Origin: Thioalkalivibrio denitrificans
GTDB lineage: Bacteria > Pseudomonadota > Gammaproteobacteria > Ectothiorhodospirales > Ectothiorhodospiraceae
Assembly: GCF_002000365.1 (NCBI RefSeq)
Contig: NZ_MVBK01000051.1
Coordinates: 17,108 to 59,937 of the forward strand
DNA: 42,830 nt
Reading direction: 5' to 3'
Below are positions 1 to 6,554 of the stretch, piece after piece. The position numbers and the translations under genes are program-made. The notes under the pieces were generated by a model, which worked only from the letters and a program-made list of their open reading frames with translations, ran no database searches and was not told the origin of the DNA. Within the stretch, counting starts at the first letter, position 1. Every line of letters begins with the position of its first letter.

Positions 1-56
1 AAGTCCGACAGGCTGCTAGACACCGGAACCCGCGCACGAAAACGCGAAACCGATCA

Positions 57-85
57 TTGACGCCCGCACCGGGGGTGCTGACAAT
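57..85 (+). promoter_or_regulatory. Candidate sigma70 promoter for the PA2779/PA2778 operon
   Basis: TTGACG at 57-62 and GACAAT at 80-85 are separated by 17 bases, giving 5/6 and 4/6 matches to the -35 and -10 consensus. Transcription would start near 92, about 30 bases ahead of the first start codon at 123, which has GGAG at 112-115. This is pattern matching only. Confidence 0.45.
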
Positions 86-122
86 TGAGTGACTATCCAT
101 CCATACGGCCCGGAGCAAGAAC

Positions 123-521
123 ATGAGAACAAGAGAAATCACCAAGCGTTTCATCGCCCTGCTGTGTGTCTTTGCCCTCGTGGGCGCGAGCCTGAGCCCC
201 GCCATCGCGAGCATGGTGGGCACTGACCAGATGATCGCCGCGGAACAGGCACAGGTGGATCGTGAACGCCTGCTGGAGACCCTCTCCCGTGACGACGTGC
301 GCAATCAGCTCACTGCCATGGGTGTCGATCCCGCTCAGGCCGAAGCACGCGTGATGCGCATGACCGATGCGGAAGTGGCCGCGCTCAACGAACGCCTGGA
401 TGAACTGCCGGCCGGCGGCAATGCCCTGCTTGGCGCGCTGCTGATCATCTTCATCGTGTTCGTCATTACCGACGCGATCGGCGCCACGGACATCTTCCCG
501 TTCATCCGGCCGGTCAACTGA
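123..521 (+). CDS. PA2779 family protein, first copy
   Basis: A 132-residue exported protein of the PA2779 family; molecular function unknown. Residues 1-29 form a Sec signal peptide ending in AIA-SMVGT. The middle (about 40-95) is charged and helical, with the family-like stretch AAEQAQVDRERLLETLSR. Residues 103-120 form a strongly hydrophobic segment, followed by a short tail ending TDIFPFIRPVN. ELPAGG lies just before the hydrophobic segment and could be a processing site. GGAG at 112-115 supports the ATG at 123. It is first in an apparent operon with a close paralogue at 572 and a C39-like peptidase at 955. The topology suggests an envelope protein whose C-terminus is membrane-inserted. 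Family assignment is from recognition of the sequence; no catalytic residues are seen. Confidence 0.85.
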   Translation: MRTREITKRFIALLCVFALVGASLSPAIASMVGTDQMIAAEQAQVDRERLLETLSRDDVRNQLTAMGVDPAQAEARVMRMTDAEVAALNERLDELPAGGNALLGALLIIFIVFVITDAIGATDIFPFIRPVN

Positions 522-571
522 GCCTGACCCTGGTCGTCCCGCGACACAACAACTCATAAGGAGACAGACCG

Positions 572-958
572 ATGATTTCAGTGCGTCGACTGACCGTGAT
601 GGCCGCCACCCTGCTCCTGTTCGCGTTGGTGACGTCCCCGCTTCATGCCTCGATGGTGGGCACGGGCGAGATACTTGCCGCCGAGCAGGCGCACGCGGAT
701 CGTGCCCAGCTGCTCAAGACTCTGTCACGGGAAGACATGCGTCGACAGATGGAACGTATGGGCGTGACGCCTGAACTGGCCGAGGAACGCGTGGCACGCA
801 TGACCGACGAGGAAGTCGCCGCCATCAACGAGCGCCTCGGCGAACTGCCGGCCGGTGCGGGCACACTGGAAGTGGTGGCCATCATCTTCCTGGTGCTCGT
901 GCTGCTGGACGCCCTGGGCGTGACCGACATCTTCGCCTTCGTCCGTCCGGTTCGATGA
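572..958 (+). CDS. PA2779 family protein, second copy
   Basis: A 128-residue paralogue of the protein at 123-521, with the same plan: signal peptide (about 1-26, ending LHA-SMVGT), charged helical middle with AAEQA and MTDEEVAAINERL, a hydrophobic segment near 98-116, and the tail TDIFAFVRPVR. The site matching ELPAGG in the first copy reads ELPAGA. AAGGAGA at 556-564 sits at good spacing for the ATG at 572. Its stop overlaps the start region of the peptidase gene at 955, so the two are probably translationally coupled. Duplication of this family beside its PA2778 partner suggests dosage or partner diversification. Function unknown. Confidence 0.85.
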   Translation: MISVRRLTVMAATLLLFALVTSPLHASMVGTGEILAAEQAHADRAQLLKTLSREDMRRQMERMGVTPELAEERVARMTDEEVAAINERLGELPAGAGTLEVVAIIFLVLVLLDALGVTDIFAFVRPVR

Positions 959-1971
959 TGAGTGCCAGCCCGGACGCCCGCCGGTCGGCGGGCGTCCCTT
1001 TTTTTTTCACCTGGACCATTCTGCTGGTGTCACTGCTGGCCATCGCCGGCTGCGCCACACCCACCCAGACCCGCGAGATCGCCCGCAGCGCGCCCGCCGG
1101 GCTGCCCGAGCGCGTCGAGCTTTCCCACGTGGACTTCTTCCCGCAGGAGGACTACCAGTGCGGGCCTGCGGCGCTGGCCACCCTGCTTACGGATCGGGGT
1201 ATCGACATCGGCCCGGACGCGCTGGTGGGCGAGGTGTACATACCCGAGCGGCGCGGCAGCCTGCAGACGGAGATGCTGGCGGCGGCCCGGGCGCGGGGCC
1301 TGGTGGCCTATGTGCTCGAACCCGAGCTGGAGGATGTGCTGGCCGAGGTCGCCGCGGGCAACCCGGTGCTGGTGTTCCAGAACCTGGGCATCAACATCAT
1401 CCCTCGCTGGCACTACGCCGTGGTGATCGGATATGACCTCGCGGACCGCGAGATCTACCTTCGCTCGGGAACCATCGAACGGCATGTGAACAGCTTCAGC
1501 CGCTTCGAGCGCACCTGGCTGCGCGGAAACCGCTGGGCGTTCGTGACGGTGCCGCCGGACACCCCTCCGGCCACCGCCAGCGCCCTGCCCTGGCTGCGCT
1601 CCGCCAACGCGCTTGAGACAACGGGACTGATCAATCCCGCCGCCACTGCCTACGAAACCGCCACGCGCGAGTGGCCCGAGCACCCCGTGGGCTGGATCGG
1701 CCTCGGCAACACACGCTACGCAGCCCGGGACCTGGAAGGCTCGGAAGAGGCCTTTCGCGGCCTCCTGGAGCATCAACCCGATGCACACGCCGGATGGAAC
1801 AACCTCGCGCACGTGTTGAAGGCCCGGGGTTGCGGCGACGAGGCCCGTGCCGCCGCCCGATGCGCCATCGCCCTGGACCCGGACAACGCCCGTTACCGGC
1901 AGACCGGCGACACAATGAGCGACGCACCCTCGGAGCACGCCTGCGCACCGGTGACCTGCCCCGTGGAGTGA
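955..1971 (+). CDS. PA2778 family cysteine peptidase, C39-like lipoprotein with TPR repeats
   Basis: A 338-residue protein. An N-region with arginines (residues 9-10) and a hydrophobic stretch end in the lipobox LAIAGC, giving lipid-modified Cys33. Residues 55-200 form a papain-like C39-type peptidase: EDYQCGPAAL carries the likely nucleophile Cys69, and RWHYAVVIGYD carries His153. The C-terminal part (about 210-310) has TPR-like helices (GWIGLGNTRYAARDLEGSEEAF and the following repeat). It probably acts outside the cytoplasm on a peptide or protein, and the adjacent PA2779 proteins are the obvious candidate substrates (inference). ATGATG at 955/958 overlaps the upstream stop. The frame runs through a perfect terminator hairpin; no better start with a plausible signal-peptide N-region exists downstream. 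Confidence 0.85.
   Translation: MMSASPDARRSAGVPFFFTWTILLVSLLAIAGCATPTQTREIARSAPAGLPERVELSHVDFFPQEDYQCGPAALATLLTDRGIDIGPDALVGEVYIPERRGSLQTEMLAAARARGLVAYVLEPELEDVLAEVAAGNPVLVFQNLGINIIPRWHYAVVIGYDLADREIYLRSGTIERHVNSFSRFERTWLRGNRWAFVTVPPDTPPATASALPWLRSANALETTGLINPAATAYETATREWPEHPVGWIGLGNTRYAARDLEGSEEAFRGLLEHQPDAHAGWNNLAHVLKARGCGDEARAAARCAIALDPDNARYRQTGDTMSDAPSEHACAPVTCPVE
972..1007 (+). terminator. Strong intrinsic terminator inside the 5' end of the PA2778-family gene
   Basis: An 11-bp perfect stem, GGACGCCCGCC (972-982) and GGCGGGCGTCC (987-997), encloses a GGTC loop and is followed by C998 and nine T residues (999-1007). This is a textbook rho-independent terminator. It starts 14 bases after the stop of the second PA2779 gene but lies within codons 6-18 of the next gene, so it may act as an attenuator that lowers expression of the peptidase relative to the PA2779 proteins. 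Confidence 0.85.
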
Positions 1972-1979
1972 CTGCGGCC

Positions 1980-2204
1980 ATGGCAGACACCATCCTCGAC
2001 TCCACCCTCACCTGCCCGCAATGCGGCCACCGCAAGACGGAACGCATGCCCGTGGATGCCTGCCAGTGGTACTACGAGTGTATGGAATGCCACACCCTCC
2101 TGCGCCCCAAACCGGGCGACTGCTGCGTGTTCTGCTCTTACGGCGACGTCCCTTGCCCACCGGTCCAACAGGCCGGCCCCGGCGCACCCTGCTGCACGTC
2201 CTGA
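1980..2204 (+). CDS. GDCCVxC-motif small protein, Cys form
   Basis: A 74-residue Cys-rich protein. It has CPQCG near residue 12, CMEC near 34-37, and the signature PGDCCVFCSYG at about 45-55, matching the group annotated as GDCCVxC domain (seleno)proteins. Here all motif positions are encoded by TGC, so this is the cysteine rather than the selenocysteine form. The spaced CxxC pairs suggest metal or mercury binding or thiol redox work; no function is proven. The ATG at 1980 lies 8 bases after the peptidase stop with GGAG in the end of that gene, so it is probably the last gene of the operon. A larger frame starting upstream is only an out-of-frame extension over the peptidase gene. Confidence 0.75.
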   Translation: MADTILDSTLTCPQCGHRKTERMPVDACQWYYECMECHTLLRPKPGDCCVFCSYGDVPCPPVQQAGPGAPCCTS

Positions 2205-2231
2205 CGGTGCCTGGGGATACATGGGCGTTTG

Positions 2232-2534
2232 TTAACCACGAAGCACACGAAGGGCACGAAGGAAAATGATTGCTGTCGGGATTGGGGTCTCGCCTGGCCG
2301 ATGCCGGTCGATTCCTCGTCCGGTGGCTTCGTCCACTTGATGCGGACATGTCTCTCGCAAAGGCGCGAAGCTCGCAAAGAGAAGCGTGAAATATGATGGG
2401 GCGGGCTGCGCCCGCCGTGCAGACGCCACGCTACCGGCAGCGGCACCCATGGATCCGGTAGCCCCGGAACACGCGGGGCCAACAGCAGGAACTTATGTTT
2501 TCCTGGCGTGCTTCGCGCCTTTGCGAGAGAACCC
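2232..2534. repeat. Nested palindromic repeat, family A, copy a
   Basis: The left outer arm CCACGAAGCACACGAAGG (from 2236) is followed by inner arms TCTCTCGCAAAGGCGCGAAG (2351-2370) and CTTCGCGCCTTTGCGAGAGA (2511-2530), which are reverse complements. Between them GGCGGGCTGCGCCCGCC forms a smaller hairpin near 2401. The right outer arm is missing. The gap from 2205 to 2648 holds no gene besides this. Confidence 0.8.
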
Positions 2535-2648
2535 TTCTTTTGATTTTTCCTGCAGCCCTCCCGATTTCCGAGAACCGTTCACGGAAACCTGGCCAGGCGT
2601 TGACCAGACTTGGAGGGTAATCCCCATGCCACGCACAGGAGGCGTCCC

Positions 2649-3182
2649 ATGAAACTGCGTCGCACCTTCATCCCACTCGCTGCCGCCCTGCTGGCCAGCG
2701 GCCCCGCCCTCGCGCAACAGACCACCGTGGATCCCGCCGTGGCCGTGCTCGGCGGCATGATGTTCCCGGACGTCCGCGGGGCCGACGACGACTTCATCTA
2801 CGGCCTCGAACTGTCCTGGAATTGCCACATCCTCCGGCCGGCACAGGGCCGCGTGCGTCATTTCGTAAGCGTCACCCGCTACGATGACAGCCCGCTCAGG
2901 ATGACCAGCGCGGAACTCAATTCCCATTACACCATGGACCTCACGCCCGACCTGGCCCTCGGTTTCGGCCCCGGCATCGGCTACGCGCGCACCGACATCG
3001 GCGACGATGACCACGGCCTGTGGTCGTTCCAGTTGGGCGCCCACATGCACCTGCGCCTCCCCAACAACCTGTTCCTGGGCGGCGAGGCCCGCTACCAGTT
3101 CACCGAGAGCGCCCGCTTCGAGGGACGCAACCAGGACGCGGACAACCTGCGCATCCTCGGCAAGATCGGCATCCATTTCTGA
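2649..3182 (+). CDS. Outer-membrane beta-barrel protein, probable
   Basis: A 177-residue exported protein of unknown role. AGGAGG at 2638-2643 favours the ATG at 2649. Residues 1-22 are a clear signal peptide (MKLRR, then LAAALLASGPALA, cleavage after ALA). The mature part alternates polar and hydrophobic residues in short strands and ends in KIGIHF, a C-terminal aromatic residue typical of Bam substrates. GFGPGIGYAR and FLGGEARYQF resemble beta-hairpins of small OmpA/OmpW-like barrels, but no specific family is recognised. It stands alone between two direct copies of the family A palindromic repeat, so it may be a transferred or rearranged single-gene unit. Confidence 0.65.
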   Translation: MKLRRTFIPLAAALLASGPALAQQTTVDPAVAVLGGMMFPDVRGADDDFIYGLELSWNCHILRPAQGRVRHFVSVTRYDDSPLRMTSAELNSHYTMDLTPDLALGFGPGIGYARTDIGDDDHGLWSFQLGAHMHLRLPNNLFLGGEARYQFTESARFEGRNQDADNLRILGKIGIHF

Positions 3183-3210
3183 GCCCGCGCCGGGGAACTT
3201 TCAGGCCCCA

Positions 3211-3486
3211 TTCACCACGAAGCACACGAAGGGCACGAAGAACTTCCAAAGAAGTATGTCTCTCGCAAAGGCGCGAAGCACGCAAAGGAAGGCGTGAATG
3301 AATGGGTGGGGCGGGCTGCGCCCGCCTTGCCGCACGGCGTCACCTGCGGCGGCAGCCAGGGCCGCCCTGTGGCCCCTGAACGCACAGGTCCAATATCAAG
3401 AACTTGTGTCTTCTTGGCGTCCTTGGCGCTCTTTGCGAGAGAAATGTCTTTTCTCATTACGATCCTTCGTGTGCTTCGTGGTCGAA
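3211..3486. repeat. Nested palindromic repeat, family A, copy b
   Basis: The outer left arm CCACGAAGCACACGAAGG starts near 3214. The inner left arm TCTCTCGCAAAGGCGCGAAG is near 3257, the inner right arm GCGCTCTTTGCGAGAG near 3426, and a shortened outer right arm CCTTCGTGTGCTTCGTGG ends near 3482. It shares with copy a the GGGCGGGCTGCGCCCGCC hairpin and the GAACTT(A/G)TG segment, in the same orientation. Confidence 0.8.
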
Positions 3487-3575
3487 CTACGGGTCTCGCG
3501 TAAGTCCGCAGCTTGCACCGAGGCACCGGATTCCCGACCATCACCCCGGAAGGCAAACCAGAACAATCGGGATTC

Positions 3576-6287
3576 ATGGACACTGCAAACGGTGAGACAC
3601 CCTCCTCCCGGGACTGGCACACCCTCTCCGCCGAGGACGCGCTGTCACACTGGCAGAGCGACCGCCAGGGGCTGAGCGCGGAGGCGGCGAAGGAACGCCT
3701 TTCCCGCTACGGACCGAACAGCCTGCCCGCCCCCGAAAAGGCGGGGCCGCTGCTGCGCTTTCTGCGTCACTTCCACAACGTCCTGATCTACATCCTGCTG
3801 GTGGCGGCGCTGGGCACGGCGTTGCTGGGCCATTGGGTGGACACGGGCGTGATCCTCGCCGTGGTGCTGATCAACACCATGATCGGGTTCATCCAGGAGG
3901 GCAAGGCGGAAAAGGCCCTGGATGCCATCCGTGAGATGCTCTCCCCCAAGGCGGCAGTGATGCGCGACGCCAAGCGTCGCGAGGTGCCCGCCAACGAACT
4001 GGTGCCCGGTGACATCGTGTACCTGCAGGCGGGGGACCGGGTACCCGCCGACCTGCGTCTGCTGGAGGTGAAGAACCTGCGCGTGGAGGAGGCGGTGCTC
4101 ACCGGTGAGTCGGTGCCGGTGGAGAAGGCCGTTGATCCCGTGGCCGCGGACGCCCCGCTGGGCGATCGCACCTGCATGGCATTCTCCGGCACCCTGGTGG
4201 CGTTCGGGCGGGGTGCGGGTGTGGTGGTGGGGACCGGCGCCCACACGGAGATCGGGCGCATCTCCGAGATGCTGGGCGAGGTGCAGAGCCTGCAGACGCC
4301 CCTGGTGCGCCAGATGGAGCAGTTCGGCCGCTGGCTGGCCGTGGTGATCATCTTCATCTCCGCTGCCACCTTCGCCTTCGGCTACTGGGTGCGCACCTAT
4401 CCCCTGGACGAGATGTTCCTGGCGGCGGTCAGCCTCGCGGTGTCCACCATACCGGAAGGCCTCCCGGCCATCATGACCATCGCGCTGGCCATCGGCGTGC
4501 AGAAGATGGCCAGGCGTAACGCCATCATCCGCCGTCTGCCGGCAGTGGAGACCCTGGGATCGGTCTCCGCCATCTGTTCGGACAAGACCGGGACGCTTAC
4601 CCGCAACGAGATGACCGTGCAGACGGTTGTCACGGCGAAACAGCGATTCGATGTCACCGGGGTGGGCTACGAACCCCGCGGGGGATTCCTGCTGGACGAT
4701 GACGACGTGGATCCCGACGACCATCCGGCGCTCAACGAGACCCTGCTCGCGGGACTGCTGTGCAACGACGCGGTGCTCTACGAACGTGCGGGCCAGTGGG
4801 TGATGGAAGGCGACCCCACCGAGGGCGCCCTGATCACCGCCGCCTGCAAGGCGGGGCTCGATCCGCACCAGCAGCACGAGCGGCTGCTGCGCACCGACGT
4901 GATCCCCTTCGAGTCGGACCACAAGTACATGGCCACCCTGCACCACGACCACGAAGGTCACGGGCGAGTGTTCCTGAAGGGGGCGCCGGAGCGGGTGCTG
5001 TCCCTGTGCGAAAGCCAGCGGGAAGGAGGCAGGAACGCGCCCGTCGACCGGGAGGCCTGGCACCGGCACATGGAGGAGATCGCGGCAAGGGGCCAGCGGC
5101 TTCTGGCGGTGGCGGTGCGCGACGCCGCGCCGAAGCAACGCGACCTCACCTACGCGCACATCGAGGAAGGCGACTTCACTCTGCTGGCGCTGCTGGGCAT
5201 CATTGATCCGCCCCGGGACGAGGCCATCGCGGCCGTGAAGGAATGCCGGGAAGCGGGCATCGGCGTGAAGATGATCACCGGCGATCACCTGGTCACCGCC
5301 CGGGCCATCGGCGAACAGCTGGGTATGGGCAACGGCATCGCCGCGCTCTCGGGCCATGAGCTGGAAGACATGGACGAGGAGGCCCTGCGCCGGGCGGTGC
5401 AGGAGGCCGACGTGTTCGCCCGCACCACGCCGGAGCACAAGCTGCGCCTGGTGCAGGCCCTCCAGGCGGACGGGCGGATCGTGGCCATGACCGGCGACGG
5501 CGTGAACGATGCCCCGGCGCTGAAACGCGCCGACGTGGGCGTGGCCATGGGAATGAAGGGCACCGAGGCCGCCAAGGAGGCGGCCGAGATGGTGCTGGCC
5601 GACGACAACTTCGCCTCCATCGCCCACGCCGTGGAGGAAGGGCGCACCGTCTACGACAACATCCGCAAGGCCATCCTGCACACCCTGCCCACCAACGCGG
5701 GCCAGTCGCTCACCATCATGATGGCCATCCTCATGGGGCTGGCCCTGCCGCTCACGCCGGTGCAGGTGCTGTGGGTAAACATGGTGACCTCGGTGACGCT
5801 GGCCATGGCGCTGGCCTTCGAGCCGGCGGAGCCGGGAGTGATGAAGCGTCCCCCCCGGCGCCCCGACGCGCCGCTGCTCTCGGGCTTCCTGCTCTGGCGC
5901 ATCCCGTTCGTGGCCATCCTGCTGTGGGCCGGCACCTTCGGACACTTCGTGTACATGGAAGAGGTCCTGGGTGTCTCCGACGAACTCGCACGTACCGTGG
6001 CCATCAACACGCTGGTCGCCGGCCAGGCCTTCTACCTCCTGAACCTGCGGCTCATCCACCAGCCGGTGCTCATCGGCTGGGAGGTGTTCCGCTCCCGGGC
6101 CATGTGGATCGCCATCGGGGTGCTTATCGTCCTGCAGTTTACGTTCACCTTCGCACCGGTCATGAACACCCTGTTCGGCACCACCCCGGTGCCACTGGAA
6201 CACTGGTGGCGTATCCTTCTGTTCGGGCTGTTGGTGTTCATCATCGTGGAGACCGAGAAGGTCGTCATCCGGAAGTTCTTTCCATGA
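3576..6287 (+). CDS. P2-type cation-transporting ATPase, first of a tandem pair
   Basis: A 903-residue P-type ATPase with the N-terminal cation-ATPase domain (WHTLSAEDAL...), about ten membrane segments, and all catalytic motifs: TGES (176-179), PEGLP in M4 (293-297), the phosphorylation site DKTGTLT (Asp336), KGAPE in the nucleotide domain, and GDGVND (640-645). It drives ATP-dependent cation export. By similarity of M5/M6 it belongs with bacterial CtpF/Pma1-like P2 pumps rather than classic SERCA: SERCA Glu771 and Asp800 positions read Gln and Ser (TNAGQ, VNMVTS), so Ca2+ specificity is uncertain. The ATG at 3576 was chosen because earlier TTG codons lie at the border of repeat b. A close paralogue follows at 6545. 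Confidence 0.9.
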   Translation: MDTANGETPSSRDWHTLSAEDALSHWQSDRQGLSAEAAKERLSRYGPNSLPAPEKAGPLLRFLRHFHNVLIYILLVAALGTALLGHWVDTGVILAVVLINTMIGFIQEGKAEKALDAIREMLSPKAAVMRDAKRREVPANELVPGDIVYLQAGDRVPADLRLLEVKNLRVEEAVLTGESVPVEKAVDPVAADAPLGDRTCMAFSGTLVAFGRGAGVVVGTGAHTEIGRISEMLGEVQSLQTPLVRQMEQFGRWLAVVIIFISAATFAFGYWVRTYPLDEMFLAAVSLAVSTIPEGLPAIMTIALAIGVQKMARRNAIIRRLPAVETLGSVSAICSDKTGTLTRNEMTVQTVVTAKQRFDVTGVGYEPRGGFLLDDDDVDPDDHPALNETLLAGLLCNDAVLYERAGQWVMEGDPTEGALITAACKAGLDPHQQHERLLRTDVIPFESDHKYMATLHHDHEGHGRVFLKGAPERVLSLCESQREGGRNAPVDREAWHRHMEEIAARGQRLLAVAVRDAAPKQRDLTYAHIEEGDFTLLALLGIIDPPRDEAIAAVKECREAGIGVKMITGDHLVTARAIGEQLGMGNGIAALSGHELEDMDEEALRRAVQEADVFARTTPEHKLRLVQALQADGRIVAMTGDGVNDAPALKRADVGVAMGMKGTEAAKEAAEMVLADDNFASIAHAVEEGRTVYDNIRKAILHTLPTNAGQSLTIMMAILMGLALPLTPVQVLWVNMVTSVTLAMALAFEPAEPGVMKRPPRRPDAPLLSGFLLWRIPFVAILLWAGTFGHFVYMEEVLGVSDELARTVAINTLVAGQAFYLLNLRLIHQPVLIGWEVFRSRAMWIAIGVLIVLQFTFTFAPVMNTLFGTTPVPLEHWWRILLFGLLVFIIVETEKVVIRKFFP

Positions 6288-6294
6288 ACGAAAC

Positions 6295-6554
6295 TAGCCC
6301 GCATATCTCACCGGTCGGACACCGGCTGGCGCACAAGAGGCGGAAACATAAGTGGAATACGTTGAAATGGTCGCCAACCTCAGCATGACAGACTGTTCCC
6401 GCCGGTGTCCTATCGCGGTTCAGGCTCGTCTTCGCGCCCGTATGCTTGCTCTTCACTCAACCCATAGCTACGGCTATGGGTTTCGCTCCAGAGCGGCGCC
6501 TACGAACGCGAATCCTTCGCCTGCTCCCGCGATCCCGGTGAGATATGCGGGCTA
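6295..6554. mobile_element. 260-bp MITE-like element with 20-bp perfect terminal inverted repeats
   Basis: TAGCCCGCATATCTCACCGG (6295-6314) and its exact reverse complement CCGGTGAGATATGCGGGCTA (6535-6554) bound a 260-bp non-coding unit. If the outermost TA is the target duplication, the true TIR is 18 bp, as for IS630/Tc1-type insertion (inference). A 10-bp stem AACCCATAGC/GCTATGGGTT with a TACG loop lies inside (6459-6482). It fills the whole gap between the two ATPase genes, starting 7 bases after the first gene's stop. A diverged second copy starts at 42709. No transposase is encoded, so it would be non-autonomous. Confidence 0.8.

Noticed and set aside
93-557. A 154-residue minus-strand open frame over the first PA2779 gene
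   Set aside because: It is antisense to a gene with signal peptide, ribosome site and family match; no recognisable domain.
2205-2648. CRISPR-like array from repeated GAAGCACACGAAGGGCACGAAG
   Set aside because: The units are inverted arms of a palindrome, without regularly spaced direct repeats or cas genes.
3645-6203. Very long (over 800 codons) minus-strand frame over the first ATPase, and a similar one at 7064-9298
   Set aside because: High-GC antisense shadows rich in His, Gly and Arg with no domain; the plus strand carries all P-type ATPase motifs.
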